This document shows, one piece after another, positions 51,109 through 61,390 of a stretch of DNA of 64,000 bases (the stretch's first letter is position 1; every line of letters begins with the position of its first letter). Under the pieces are notes generated by a model. It had not been told where the DNA came from and searched no databases. It saw only the letters and a program-made list of their open reading frames with translations. Both the position numbers and the translations under genes were made by a program. Source of the DNA: Pseudoalteromonas sp049257235 (lineage in GTDB: Bacteria > Pseudomonadota > Gammaproteobacteria > Enterobacterales > Alteromonadaceae); assembly GCF_049257235.1 (NCBI RefSeq), contig NZ_JBMMUF010000002.1, forward strand, positions 124,001-188,000, in the 5' to 3' direction.

Positions 51109-53469
51109 ATGACGCTTGAAAGAACGGATCGCGTTGAAATTCCAGTACTAGCATTAAGGGATGTAGTGGTATACCCACACATGGTGATCCCTTTATTTGT
51201 TGGTCGTGAGAAATCAATCCGCTGTCTTGAGGCAGCGATGGATAAAGACAAACAAATCTTCCTTGTCGCGCAAAAAGATGCGTCTGTGGACGATCCTACT
51301 AGTGACGAAATTTATACTGTCGGTACGGTAGCCAGCGTACTGCAATTACTAAAGCTTCCTGATGGCACAGTTAAAGTGCTGGTTGAAGGTACGCAGCGTG
51401 CAAAAATTGAAAAATACACGCAAGAAGATGACTTCTTTGTAGCCGAAGTCGAGTTTATTCCATCGAATGACATTGATGAGCGTGAGCACGATATTTTCAT
51501 TCGCAGTGCAATCAGCCAATTCGAAGGCTACGTAAAGCTAAATAAGAAAATTCCACCAGAAGTACTTACTTCCGTGTCGGGCATTGATGAGCCGGCGCGA
51601 CTTGCTGATACTATGGCGGCGCATATGCCGATTAAAGTACCAGAGAAGCAAAAAGTACTTGAGATCAGCGATGTGACTGAGCGTCTTGAGTATCTAATGG
51701 CGATGATGGAGGGCGAAATTGACTTACTCCAAGTGGAGAAGAAAATTCGTGCTCGCGTCAAAAAGCAAATGGAAAAGTCGCAGCGCGAGTATTACCTCAA
51801 CGAACAAATGAAGGCGATTCAAAAAGAGCTCGGTGAGCTTGACGACGTGCCAGATGAGTTCGAAGGTCTACAAAAGAAAATCGCCGATGCAGGTATGCCG
51901 AAAGAGGCAGAAGAAAAAGCAATGTCAGAGCTTAAAAAGCTCAAAATGATGTCGCCAATGTCAGCTGAGGCAACGGTTGTGCGCTCGTACATCGAGACCA
52001 TGACAAACGTGCCGTGGAAAAAGAAATCTAAGGTCAAAAAGGACCTTGCGGGTGCGCAGAAGATTCTCGATTCGGATCATTATGGTCTTGAGAAAGTCAA
52101 AGACCGCATTATTGAATACCTTGCAGTGCAGCAGCGCACAAATAAGCTCAAAGGCCCAATTTTATGCTTAGTGGGCCCACCAGGTGTGGGTAAAACCTCT
52201 CTTGGGCAAAGCGTTGCGCGTGCAACAGGTCGTAAATATGTGCGCATGGCGCTCGGTGGTGTGCGTGATGAAGCAGAAATCCGTGGTCACCGCCGCACTT
52301 ACATTGGTTCAATGCCGGGTAAACTTATCCAAAATATGACCAAGGTGGGTGTTCGTAACCCGTTATTCTTGCTTGATGAAATCGATAAGATGTCATCAGA
52401 TATGCGTGGTGATCCAGCGTCAGCATTGCTTGAGGTATTGGACCCAGAGCAAAACAGTACGTTTGCCGATCATTACCTAGAAGTTGATTACGACTTGTCA
52501 GATGTAATGTTCGTAGCAACATCGAACAGCTTTAATATCCCAGGCCCATTACTAGATCGTATGGAAGTGATTCGCCTGTCGGGTTACACCGAAGATGAAA
52601 AGTTGAATATCGCGAAGCAGCATCTCATTCCAAAGCAAATTAAGCGCAATGGCCTTAAAGAGAGTGAGGTTACCATAGACGATAGCGCCATCATTGGCAT
52701 TATTCGTTTCTACACGCGCGAAGCGGGTGTACGTGGTCTTGAGCGTGAGATTTCGAAACTGTGTCGTAAGGCGGTGAAGAATATCCTCCTTGATAAGAGC
52801 TTGAAGCACATCACTATTAATGACGAGAACTTAGAGGAATACCTCGGGGTGCAACGTCATGATTATGGCAAGGCGGAAGGCGATGACCGTATTGGTCAGG
52901 TAACAGGCCTCGCGTGGACCGAAGTAGGTGGCGATTTACTAACGATTGAGTCCTCTGCGGTTCCTGGTAAAGGCAAATTGACTTATACCGGCTCGTTAGG
53001 CGATGTGATGAAAGAGTCGATTCAAGCAGCCATGACGGTTGTTCGTGATCGCACCCAAAAGCTGCGCATCAATGATGACTTTCATGAAAAGCGTGACATT
53101 CATGTACACGTCCCTGAGGGTGCAACGCCAAAAGATGGCCCAAGTGCGGGTATCGCTATGGTTACCGCCTTAGTGTCGAGCTTAACAGGTAACCCCGTGC
53201 GCTCTGATGTAGCCATGACGGGTGAAATTACTCTGCGTGGTGAAGTATTACCAATCGGTGGTTTGAAAGAAAAGCTTTTAGCAGCGCATCGTGGTGGTAT
53301 TAAAACCGTTGTTATTCCACAAAAGAACGAACGGGACCTAAAAGAGATCCCACAAAATGTGCTTGAGGGCTTGTCAATTCACCCTGTACAGTGGATTGAT
53401 GACGTGTTGGACCTAGCTTTAGCACAGCCAATTGAGCGTTTTAGCCTCGATTGTGTAAAAAGTGAGTAA
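51109..53469 (+). CDS. lon: ATP-dependent protease Lon
   Basis: 786 residues. LonN substrate domain (about 10-205), coiled coil, AAA+ module with Walker A GPPGVGKTS and Walker B FLLDEIDKM, and the C-terminal protease domain with the Ser-Lys dyad (Ser679 in KDGPSAGIAM and the Lys in GGLKEKLLAA). It degrades damaged and regulatory proteins. Its own heat-shock promoter is upstream. Confidence 0.98.
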   Translation: MTLERTDRVEIPVLALRDVVVYPHMVIPLFVGREKSIRCLEAAMDKDKQIFLVAQKDASVDDPTSDEIYTVGTVASVLQLLKLPDGTVKVLVEGTQRAKIEKYTQEDDFFVAEVEFIPSNDIDEREHDIFIRSAISQFEGYVKLNKKIPPEVLTSVSGIDEPARLADTMAAHMPIKVPEKQKVLEISDVTERLEYLMAMMEGEIDLLQVEKKIRARVKKQMEKSQREYYLNEQMKAIQKELGELDDVPDEFEGLQKKIADAGMPKEAEEKAMSELKKLKMMSPMSAEATVVRSYIETMTNVPWKKKSKVKKDLAGAQKILDSDHYGLEKVKDRIIEYLAVQQRTNKLKGPILCLVGPPGVGKTSLGQSVARATGRKYVRMALGGVRDEAEIRGHRRTYIGSMPGKLIQNMTKVGVRNPLFLLDEIDKMSSDMRGDPASALLEVLDPEQNSTFADHYLEVDYDLSDVMFVATSNSFNIPGPLLDRMEVIRLSGYTEDEKLNIAKQHLIPKQIKRNGLKESEVTIDDSAIIGIIRFYTREAGVRGLEREISKLCRKAVKNILLDKSLKHITINDENLEEYLGVQRHDYGKAEGDDRIGQVTGLAWTEVGGDLLTIESSAVPGKGKLTYTGSLGDVMKESIQAAMTVVRDRTQKLRINDDFHEKRDIHVHVPEGATPKDGPSAGIAMVTALVSSLTGNPVRSDVAMTGEITLRGEVLPIGGLKEKLLAAHRGGIKTVVIPQKNERDLKEIPQNVLEGLSIHPVQWIDDVLDLALAQPIERFSLDCVKSE

Positions 53470-53644
53470 ATTTCATAAAAATTTATCGTAAAGGGCTTTT
53501 CAAATCACAAAGGTGTGATAAGTTAAGCACTGGATTTGAGCCGAGCCCTTGTAGGGCCTAGGCTTCAGAAGAATTAGGCGGCTATTTAGGCGTCCAATTT
53601 TATAAAATTTCAAATGCACAGTGATAAAGCCAAATAGTGAATCC

Positions 53645-53672
53645 ATTACACGGCAAAATCGCTCGTTATAAT
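53645..53672 (+). promoter_or_regulatory. Probable hupB promoter
   Basis: ATTACA (53645-53650), 16-base spacer and TATAAT (53667-53672), 23 bases before the GTG start. Confidence 0.5.
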
Positions 53673-53694
53673 AACAATACAAGGGGATGATATT

Positions 53695-53967
53695 GTGAAT
53701 AAGTCTCAATTAATCGATCAAATCGCAGCTAACGCTGACATTTCAAAAGCGGCTGCAGGTCGTGCGTTGGATTCATTCATTGAATCAGTATCAAATGCGC
53801 TTAAAGAAGGCGATTCAGTAGCGTTAGTTGGTTTCGGTACTTTCTCAGTACGTGAGCGTGCAGCACGTACTGGCCGTAACCCACAAACTGGTGCAGAAAT
53901 TCAAATCGCAGCAGCAACTATCCCTGCATTCAAAGCAGGTAAAGCGCTTAAAGACGCAGTTAACTAA
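53695..53967 (+). CDS. hupB: DNA-binding protein HU-beta
   Basis: 90 residues starting with GTG after AAGGGGATGA. Full HU fold: MNKSQLIDQIA start, the GFGTFSVRERAARTGRNPQTG beta arm with the intercalating Pro, and the helical end IPAFKAGKALKDAVN. It bends and compacts DNA. Located between lon and ppiD as in E. coli. Confidence 0.97.
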   Translation: MNKSQLIDQIAANADISKAAAGRALDSFIESVSNALKEGDSVALVGFGTFSVRERAARTGRNPQTGAEIQIAAATIPAFKAGKALKDAVN

Positions 53968-54019
53968 TTTGCGAAACTTGATGTCCTATCAAACTCAATA
54001 CGTTTGATAGCTTCAAGTG

Positions 54020-54051
54020 AAAAAGCGTATCTGCTAAGATACGCTTTTTTT
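54020..54051 (+). terminator. Terminator after hupB
   Basis: AAAAAGCGTATCT - GCTA - AGATACGCTTTTTTT. Confidence 0.93.
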
Positions 54052-54128
54052 ATATCCTTCACTTTTATCATGCACCCATCAACAGGGAAGAAAGTGAGGG
54101 TAGATTTCATAAACAGAGATAAAGATAA

Positions 54129-56030
54129 ATGCTAGAAAAAATCAGAGAGGGCTCGCAGGGGTTAGCGGCCAAAGTTATTCTAGGGCTAATAATTTTATCT
54201 TTTGCTTTGGCAGGGATCGGTGGCTACTTAGGCCAAAGTGCCGATCAATCCGTCGCTGAGGTGAATGGGGTAAAAATCACACAGCGTGAGTTCGCGCGAG
54301 CGTTTGACAACGAACGTGCACGTCAAGAGCAACAATTTGGCGAATACTTTGCGCAATTAGCTAACGACCCTACTTTTATGGCGCAGTTACGCCAGTCAGT
54401 AACCAATCGTTTAATCCAACAAAAACTACAATCGCAACTTGCGGCAGAAATGGGATTACGCACTAGCGACGAAGAAATTCGTAAAACGATTCTTGAATTG
54501 CCAGCGTTCCAGTTTGGTGGTCAGTTTAGCAACGACCGTTACTTGCAAGTGATTCGCCAAATGGGCTTCCAAGCTGACGACTTCCGTGAGTACCTTCGTG
54601 ATGAAATGACGCGCTCACAACTTGTTGGCGCACTAGCTGGCACTGATTTCACACTTAGCAACGAATTAAATCAAGCGGTTGCATTGCAGCAGCAAGAACG
54701 CGCAATTGATTACTTGGTTGTTGATAATGAGCAGTTCAAAGAAGGCGTAAGTGTGAGTGACGAAGAAATTCAAAACTACTACGACCTTAATCAAGCGCAG
54801 TTCTTGGCACCTGAGCAAGTAAAAGTTGCTTATGTGGAGCTTGATGCAGCGCAATTAGAGCTTGCTGAGCCTGTTACTGTAGAACAAGTAACTAAGTACT
54901 ACGAACAAAACAAGAGCATGTATGCAGAGCCTGAAAAGCGCCGTGTAGCTCATATTCTTGTAGAAAACAGCGAAGATGATGCAGCAGCTTTGGAAAAGGC
55001 GCAGGACTTACTTGTGCAATTACAAGAAGGTGCAGACTTTGCTGAGCTTGCCGAAACACAGTCAGATGATATCGTGAGTGCAGAAATGGGTGGTGATCTT
55101 GATTGGATTGAGCGCGATATGCTTGACCCAGATTTCGAGCAAGCCGCATTTGCGCTAAGCGAAGTAGGTCAGTTATCTGAGGTAGTGCAGTCTGAGTTTG
55201 GTTATCACATTATCAAACTAACCGATCTTCAACCTGGCACAGTCAAAGCCTTTGCAGACGTAGAAGCACAAATTCGTGGTGAACTTGAGAAAGTTGCTAA
55301 AGCAGATATTTACTACGAGAAGCAAACGGAACTCGCAGAGCTAGCGTTTGAGATTTCAGACACACTGAGCGATGCAGCGGCGGCAGTAGGCGTTGAGGTT
55401 AAAACCACCGAGCTTATGTCTCGAGCGCAACTTCCAGAGCCATTGAATCAACCTAATGTTCAAGCTGCGATTTTCTCGCCTGAGCTAATTGAAGACCGCG
55501 TAAACTCTGAAGTATTAGAGCTTGGTAACGAGCACGTTGTTGTGGTTCGTGTGGTTGAGCATAAGCCTGCGGCAACCAAAGAGCTGGAGTCAGTACGTGA
55601 GCAGATCACGACTACGTTAATAGCCGAAAAGGCGTCAGCGGCTGCGAAAGAAAAAGCACAAAGCTTGTTCACAGAGCTTGAGCAGGGCACTGCTATTGCA
55701 CAAGTTGCAGAGCAAGCAGCATTGAGTGTTCAAAGCGAAGATGCGTTAACTCGCCGTAGTTTCAATGTACCACCAGCGTTAGTTCAACATGTATTCAAAA
55801 TGGCACATCCAAGTGACACGCCAGAGGTTGATTTGGTTGAGCTAAATAACGGTAATGTTGCATTGGTTGCATTGAAGTCGGTTAACACGCCAAGTGCGAC
55901 GGACACTAATGAACAGGTTAAACAAAGCCTGACGATGCAACTAGCTAATAAGAACTATCAGACATTTGTTGAGTCACTAGAAGCGCAAGCTGAAGTAGTG
56001 AGAAAGACAGCGGTTGCTGATAACGAATAA
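54129..56030 (+). CDS. ppiD: Periplasmic folding chaperone / PPIase-like PpiD
   Basis: 633 residues. One N-terminal membrane helix (about 15-34) anchors a periplasmic protein with a SurA-N-like chaperone region (about 40-210), one parvulin domain (about 263-360, RRVAHILVENSEDD...FGYHIIKLTD) and a C-terminal helical chaperone part. It works near the SecYEG exit with newly exported proteins. Monocistronic, with terminators on both sides. Confidence 0.96.
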   Translation: MLEKIREGSQGLAAKVILGLIILSFALAGIGGYLGQSADQSVAEVNGVKITQREFARAFDNERARQEQQFGEYFAQLANDPTFMAQLRQSVTNRLIQQKLQSQLAAEMGLRTSDEEIRKTILELPAFQFGGQFSNDRYLQVIRQMGFQADDFREYLRDEMTRSQLVGALAGTDFTLSNELNQAVALQQQERAIDYLVVDNEQFKEGVSVSDEEIQNYYDLNQAQFLAPEQVKVAYVELDAAQLELAEPVTVEQVTKYYEQNKSMYAEPEKRRVAHILVENSEDDAAALEKAQDLLVQLQEGADFAELAETQSDDIVSAEMGGDLDWIERDMLDPDFEQAAFALSEVGQLSEVVQSEFGYHIIKLTDLQPGTVKAFADVEAQIRGELEKVAKADIYYEKQTELAELAFEISDTLSDAAAAVGVEVKTTELMSRAQLPEPLNQPNVQAAIFSPELIEDRVNSEVLELGNEHVVVVRVVEHKPAATKELESVREQITTTLIAEKASAAAKEKAQSLFTELEQGTAIAQVAEQAALSVQSEDALTRRSFNVPPALVQHVFKMAHPSDTPEVDLVELNNGNVALVALKSVNTPSATDTNEQVKQSLTMQLANKNYQTFVESLEAQAEVVRKTAVADNE

Positions 56031-56044
56031 CCGTAAAGGTTGAG

Positions 56045-56072
56045 AAAAAAGCGCTCTTTGAGCGCTTTTTTT
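56045..56072 (+). terminator. Terminator after ppiD (also faces the sap operon end)
   Basis: AAAAAAGCGCTC - TTT - GAGCGCTTTTTT; symmetrical, so it can serve both convergent transcripts. Confidence 0.92.
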
Positions 56073-56115
56073 ATGCATGCTTTTTTATGCACAAAAGTTC
56101 AGTACTTGCGTGCTA

Positions 56116-56877
56116 TTAGCAGGTTAGTAAGCGTTGGCAGGTTTTTGATTGTGGGTTATTGAATATGTCTTGAGTATTGCCATATTCCACCACCTCGCCG
56201 TGGTCGAGTACCATAACTTGGTCACTCATATGTTTTACCAAACTCAAGTGGTGAGTAATGAGCACATAACTCAAGCCGGTTTCTCGCTGTAACTCCAGTA
56301 ACAAGTTCACTGTTTGCGCCCTAACGGATGGATCTAAAGACGATAAGGCTTCATCGAGTACCAACACCTTGGGATCCAAAATTAAAGCGCGAGCAAGCGC
56401 TACACGCTGTAATTGACCACCAGAGAACATATGCGGGTAGTAGCGACGGTGTTCAACCAGTAGGCCCACTTTTGACAGCGTTTGTTTTATTTTCTCAAGA
56501 CGCTCTTGTTCACTTAATTCAGTGTTGTAGCGCAAGCAGTCATCAAGAATTTCCTCGATTGTCAGTGCAGGATTCAGCGATGTGGTTGGGTCTTGAAAGA
56601 TAAGGCGAATGCTGCGGCAGTCTCGTTGGTGTTGATCACCTTCGTTGATAAGCTCACTTTCTAATAATATCTGCCCACTGCTTGCTTCATCTGCTCCTGC
56701 GAGCACTTTGGCGAGGATACTTTTTCCCGCGCCAGTTTCACCGATGACCGCAAGTGTTTCACCTTGGCCTAAACAAAAAGAAATATCGTGTAAAAGTGCG
56801 ACCTTTTTACGGCTTAATAAGCCTGCACGTACCGCAATTTCTTTACTAAGGGCCTGAACTTTCAGCAGCGGTTGCAT
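56116..56877 (-). CDS. sapF: Sap peptide importer ATPase SapF
   Basis: 253 residues of the OppF/SapF type. Walker A GETGAGKS, Q-loop IFQDPTTSLNP, signature FSGGQLQR, Walker B VLVLDEALSSLD and switch LITHHLSL. It forms the ATPase pair with SapD. Start and SapD stop share bases (56877), so translation is coupled. Last gene of sapABCDF on the minus strand. Confidence 0.93.
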   Translation of the reverse strand: MQPLLKVQALSKEIAVRAGLLSRKKVALLHDISFCLGQGETLAVIGETGAGKSILAKVLAGADEASSGQILLESELINEGDQHQRDCRSIRLIFQDPTTSLNPALTIEEILDDCLRYNTELSEQERLEKIKQTLSKVGLLVEHRRYYPHMFSGGQLQRVALARALILDPKVLVLDEALSSLDPSVRAQTVNLLLELQRETGLSYVLITHHLSLVKHMSDQVMVLDHGEVVEYGNTQDIFNNPQSKTCQRLLTC

Positions 56878-57872
56878 TAGTCTTGCTCCTGTTTATGTAG
56901 CGGGAAATGACACGCGTAGCTGTGGCCATGTTCTTTTTCTAACTTCGGTGTCGCCACGCACGCTTTTTGCGCATTTGGGCAGCGAGGGCCCAAGCGACAA
57001 CCAATGGGCAGATGCTGCAACGTTGGGATCGTGCCTTTGAGCGCATACAAGGGCTGTTTATGTCCAAGATCTAAGTCGTAATCAGGAAGACTCTGCAAGA
57101 GCGCCTTAGTGTATGGATGACGAGGTTTAGCGAAGACTTGCTCAGTTGGGCCAGCTTCAACCATCTGTCCGCAATACAGTACGTGCATGCCATGAGTCCA
57201 ATCTGTGAGCTCTTCCAATTCGTGGGAGATCATTAAGATAGACATGTTTTTAAGCTGATTTAAACTTTTCAGTAACCGAAATACTTGAGCTTGAGTCGTA
57301 CTTTCCAATGCTGTTGTTGGTTCGTCAGCAATAAGTAGGCGTGGTGAGCGTGCAATTGCCATGGCAATCATCACCTTCTGACAGACCCCCTCAGATAGTT
57401 CGTGAGGATAACTAGATAATACTTTGGAATGCTCTTTGATGCCGACTTTGTGCAGCAATGCGCGGGCGCGTTTTTTCTTTGCTGCGCGGCGCTCAAAGTA
57501 GTTTCCTTGCTCAACCGAGGTAGGAATACTCTCCTCGAGCTGATCGCTAATTTTTGCTGTCGGGTCTAGGCAGCGACTTGGTTCTTGATAGATCATCGCT
57601 AAGTCTTGGCTGACAAGCTTACGGCGTTTTTCGTCAGATAAACGCATTAAGTCGACACCACGCCAGTGCATGCGGTCAGCACGTACATCCCAGCGCTGGT
57701 TTAGGGCCCCAACCAAGGCTTTGGCGATAAGGCTTTTACCTGAACCAGACTCGCCAATCAGCGCGTGTACTTCACCTTCTTTGAGGCTCAGGTTGACGCC
57801 ATCAACCACCCGAATACGAGATTCAGAGGTGATCAGTTCAATAGTCAGGTTACGAATATCTAATAACTGCAT
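56877..57872 (-). CDS. sapD: Sap peptide importer ATPase SapD
   Basis: 331 residues, OppD type. Walker A GESGSGKS, Q-loop IYQEPSRCLDP, signature LSEGVCQKV, Walker B LLIADEPTTALE, and the C-terminal OppD extension with the CRLGPRCPNAQKAC cysteines, where some family members hold an iron-sulphur cluster. SapD in enterics also supports potassium uptake by Trk. Overlaps sapC and sapF by single bases. Confidence 0.95.
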   Translation of the reverse strand: MQLLDIRNLTIELITSESRIRVVDGVNLSLKEGEVHALIGESGSGKSLIAKALVGALNQRWDVRADRMHWRGVDLMRLSDEKRRKLVSQDLAMIYQEPSRCLDPTAKISDQLEESIPTSVEQGNYFERRAAKKKRARALLHKVGIKEHSKVLSSYPHELSEGVCQKVMIAMAIARSPRLLIADEPTTALESTTQAQVFRLLKSLNQLKNMSILMISHELEELTDWTHGMHVLYCGQMVEAGPTEQVFAKPRHPYTKALLQSLPDYDLDLGHKQPLYALKGTIPTLQHLPIGCRLGPRCPNAQKACVATPKLEKEHGHSYACHFPLHKQEQD

Positions 57873-58765
57873 TAGTCGGCTCGCCTTTCTTTTAATACGT
57901 TACGCAAGCCATCACCAACCAAGTTGGTTGAAAGTACAGCTAGAAACAGCAAGATACCGGGCAGGGCGACTGTCCAAGGAGCGAGGTATATAAGGCTCAA
58001 ATTTTCAGCCAAAATTGCGCCCCATTCAGCGGTCGGCGGTTGCGCACCGAGCTTTAAAAATCCCAAGGCAGCAATATCCAAAATGGCTAAAGACAACGCC
58101 ATGGTAAAAATAACCACAATGCGCTCATAAATATTGGGGAATATGCCCCGAATTAAAATTTGCCATTGATTGGCACCATCGAGTCTAAATGCGCTGATGT
58201 AATCTTTCGTTAACTCTTCAACAACCAGATTGCGGACCGAGTGTATAAACTGCGGTAGTAACGCGAAAATAATCGCCCACACGGTATTCATCAAACCGGG
58301 GCCAAGAATGGCAATGATAATAATGGCCAGCAGTAAAGACGGAATGGACAAGGTAATATCGAGCAAGTGGTTGAGGATACTTGAGCGCACCCCTTTACTC
58401 ATTCCAGCCACTGTTCCGACCAAAACACCAACGAAGGTGGTCATTAGCGCGGCAACAATGGATAAACCAAAGGTGTACGTGGCGCCATTCATTAGTCGAG
58501 ACAATACATCACGGCCTAAATCATCCGTACCTAAAATAAAACGCACATCGCCATCTTCATGCCAAGAAGGAGGGATCAGCAGGGCGTCAGCATGTTGCTC
58601 ATTAATACCGTAAGGTGCCAGCAAAGGGGCGGTCGTAGCCAGTACGGTTAAACCTATAAATAACCATAACCCAACCAGTGACACGTGATTGGCACGAAAC
58701 TTCTTCCACAGCCTCGACAATGGTGAGATGTTTGATTGCTCGGTAAATAATTTAAAGTTTGCCAT
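57872..58765 (-). CDS. sapC: Sap peptide importer permease SapC
   Basis: 297 residues, OppC type, with an N-terminal amphipathic tail, six membrane helices and the EAA-like loop in the YISAFRLDGANQWQILIRGI region that contacts the ATPases. Overlaps sapB by 14 bases and sapD by one. Confidence 0.95.
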   Translation of the reverse strand: MANFKLFTEQSNISPLSRLWKKFRANHVSLVGLWLFIGLTVLATTAPLLAPYGINEQHADALLIPPSWHEDGDVRFILGTDDLGRDVLSRLMNGATYTFGLSIVAALMTTFVGVLVGTVAGMSKGVRSSILNHLLDITLSIPSLLLAIIIIAILGPGLMNTVWAIIFALLPQFIHSVRNLVVEELTKDYISAFRLDGANQWQILIRGIFPNIYERIVVIFTMALSLAILDIAALGFLKLGAQPPTAEWGAILAENLSLIYLAPWTVALPGILLFLAVLSTNLVGDGLRNVLKERRAD

Positions 58766-59786
58766 GCGCTTGATTCCGTGAGATCGGGTCCAGCAAGGTA
58801 TACAGCAACTCGGTCAAAATAGTTGCGAAAATGATGAACATGGAAATAGCCAGCAGCCCGCCTTGAATAGCGGGGAAGTCACGCTGATAGATGCTGTCGA
58901 TAAGCCAACGACCGATCCCCGGCCAAGAAAAGATAACTTCAGTCACCATGGCTAGTGTGATCAACGCACTGAACTGTAGACCGATTTGCTTGATAACTGG
59001 CAAAAGCGCATTGCGCAGCGCGTGATGAATAATCAACTGTCGACGACTCAATCCTTTTGCACGAGCGGTTTTAATGTAGTTTTTTTCCAACACATTGAGC
59101 ATAGAGTCACGGGTAAAGCGCACTAGCACTGTTGTTGGGTAGGTTGCTAATACAAACGTTGGCAAAGTGAGGTGGTGCAGCGCATCTGTGAATGCCTGAC
59201 CACCATATGGAAAGCCCGCAATCATAATATCAAGCAATAAGAAGTTGGTGGTTGAAGGTATTTCGTATAGCAAACTGATCCTGCCTGACATCGGGAAGAG
59301 GCCCCATTGCAAACAAAACACCATGATAAGCACGAGTGCCAGCCAGAAAATAGGTAACGAGTAGCCTATTAAAGTGGTGCCACTGATAAACTTATCTAAC
59401 CATTTGCCGTATGATAACGCCGCTAAAATCCCCGCCGGAACGCCAACAATGACTGACACCATAAGCGCATATATCGCTAATTCAAACGTAGCAGGAGCCA
59501 GTGTTTGCACATGGCTAAACACAGAGTTACCAGAGGCAAAAGATAACCCCCAGTCGCCTTGTAAGATTCGTCCAAGAAACGAGAGATATTGAACAATATA
59601 GCCCTCATCCATGCGGTACGTTTCTCGTAATTGGGCTGTTTGAGAGAACCCTGACGTATCGACACCACTGAAGTTTGTTAGGGCATCACCTGGGAATAAA
59701 TAACCCAGTGAAAAAGTAAACAGGCTGAGTGTGAACAGCATGAATAACAACAACGAAATCCGACGAATAGCAAACTCTAGCATCAT
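58752..59786 (-). CDS. sapB: Sap peptide importer permease SapB
   Basis: 344 residues, OppB type, six helices with a large first periplasmic loop, and the EAA loop YIKTARAKGLSRRQLIIHHA. Two adjacent ATG codons are possible; the first overlaps the sapA stop. Together with SapC it forms the pore. Confidence 0.95.
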   Translation of the reverse strand: MMLEFAIRRISLLLFMLFTLSLFTFSLGYLFPGDALTNFSGVDTSGFSQTAQLRETYRMDEGYIVQYLSFLGRILQGDWGLSFASGNSVFSHVQTLAPATFELAIYALMVSVIVGVPAGILAALSYGKWLDKFISGTTLIGYSLPIFWLALVLIMVFCLQWGLFPMSGRISLLYEIPSTTNFLLLDIMIAGFPYGGQAFTDALHHLTLPTFVLATYPTTVLVRFTRDSMLNVLEKNYIKTARAKGLSRRQLIIHHALRNALLPVIKQIGLQFSALITLAMVTEVIFSWPGIGRWLIDSIYQRDFPAIQGGLLAISMFIIFATILTELLYTLLDPISRNQAHGKL

Positions 59787-61387
59787 GGCATTTTACTCGC
59801 TTGTGCCAGAGAAATACCGCCGAATGGACTCAGTGTTATTCCTTGAATATTGACATCATTAGCTTGCGAGCGTCTACCGTGAGCCAGTGGCATGAGTGGG
59901 AGTTGCCTCGCAATCATTTGCTGTGCCTGAACATAAAACGCTTTGCGTTGGGCTTGATCAGTTGTGGCAAGGGCTTGAGTAAGCAACGAGTCAAACTCGA
60001 GGTTACACCAATTTGCAGGGTTCTTGCCGCTGTACGTTGCAGCGCAGCTTAGCAATGGGCTGAAGAAGTTATCTGGGTCCGGTGTATCGGCAGCCCAACC
60101 TAACAGCACGCTGTCGTGTTGATGCGCATCAACACGTTGTAAAAAGGTATTCCACTCGTATTCAACGATGCGTACATTAACGCCCACTGTGCGCAGGTCG
60201 CTTTGCATTAGCTCAGCCATTTTTCGGGCATTGGGGTTATAGATTCGACTCACTGGCATGGCCCAAATGCTCATATCAAAGCCGTCTTCATAACCGGCCT
60301 CAGCCAACAACTCACGAGCCATTGCTGGATCGAATTGGGGCAAGTCAGTTTGTGGTTCATGCGCCCAACTAATGGGCGGCAACATGGAGTTCGCTTTAAC
60401 TCCTTGGCCGTAGTACACCGCTTGCATAATTTTGTCGACGTTAATAGCGTGAGCTAGCGCGCGACGTACTTTGGGATCGTTAAAAGGGACTCTCTCGGTG
60501 TTAAAGGCCCAGTAGCCAATGTTGAGGTTATCTTGCTGGTCTAGGTTGATATCGCTGCGCTCTTTGAGCACATCAAGTTGTGTAGCACTCGGATGTGGAG
60601 TTACATCACACTCTTTGGTTAGTAACTTAACAATGCGTGTGGTCCCATTGGGAGTGATATCAAACACTAATTGGTCGAGGTTTACTTGATGTTCCCAATA
60701 ATCAGGGTGGCTGTAATAGCGTATGAAGCGGTCACGTTTGAAATCACGAAATACAAATGGCCCAGTACCGACTGGCAGCTCATCAAATTGCTCCATTTTT
60801 TCGTTTTCCATGAGCTGCATGGCGTACTCACGAGACGTAATGGCGGCGAAATCTGTTGCTAAGTTAGCAAGGAAACTACTTTCGGAATTAAATAACTCGA
60901 AGGTAACTTGGTATTCTGAGTCTTTGCGAATTTGGCGGATCAGTTGGTCTAGGCCAACACTCTGAAAGTAGGGGTAGTTTGCTTCGCCGACAAAATGGTA
61001 CGGGTTATAAACATCAAACAAGCGGCTAAAGGTAAACACCACATCATCAGCATTGAACAAGCGTGTTGGTTTAAAATACTCAGTGGTGTGAAAACGCACA
61101 TCTTCACGCAGGTTGAAGGTGATTTCAGTACCGTCATCACTGATGCTCCAGCTTGAAGCCAATTCGGGAATGAATTCACCGGTAATGGGGTCAATACGTA
61201 AAAGGCGGTTATAAAGCTGTTTTGATATAAGGTCTATGGTAGAACCAGACGTTGTCACCTGTGGATTGAACGACACAGGATTAGCTTCTGCGCAATACAC
61301 CATACCTTCGAGCGGTGCATATCGCGCATCATCATTTTGGCACCCAGCAAGGAAAATCGCTACTGTGCCTAACAACCATTTATACAC
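59783..61387 (-). CDS. sapA: Sap importer substrate-binding protein SapA (lipoprotein form)
   Basis: 534 residues of the family-5 peptide-binding type (DppA/OppA/SapA). The signal ends in a lipobox, IFLAGC, with Cys near residue 16, so it is likely a lipoprotein rather than a free periplasmic protein. Family features include ELASSWSISDDGTEITFNLREDVRF and the substrate-lobe stretch NTERVPFNDPKVRRALAHAI. In pathogens SapA binds antimicrobial peptides and haem; in a marine bacterium peptide or polyamine uptake is as likely. First gene of the operon, 4 bases from pspF. Confidence 0.94.
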   Translation of the reverse strand: MYKWLLGTVAIFLAGCQNDDARYAPLEGMVYCAEANPVSFNPQVTTSGSTIDLISKQLYNRLLRIDPITGEFIPELASSWSISDDGTEITFNLREDVRFHTTEYFKPTRLFNADDVVFTFSRLFDVYNPYHFVGEANYPYFQSVGLDQLIRQIRKDSEYQVTFELFNSESSFLANLATDFAAITSREYAMQLMENEKMEQFDELPVGTGPFVFRDFKRDRFIRYYSHPDYWEHQVNLDQLVFDITPNGTTRIVKLLTKECDVTPHPSATQLDVLKERSDINLDQQDNLNIGYWAFNTERVPFNDPKVRRALAHAINVDKIMQAVYYGQGVKANSMLPPISWAHEPQTDLPQFDPAMARELLAEAGYEDGFDMSIWAMPVSRIYNPNARKMAELMQSDLRTVGVNVRIVEYEWNTFLQRVDAHQHDSVLLGWAADTPDPDNFFSPLLSCAATYSGKNPANWCNLEFDSLLTQALATTDQAQRKAFYVQAQQMIARQLPLMPLAHGRRSQANDVNIQGITLSPFGGISLAQASKMP

Positions 61388-61390
61388 AGG

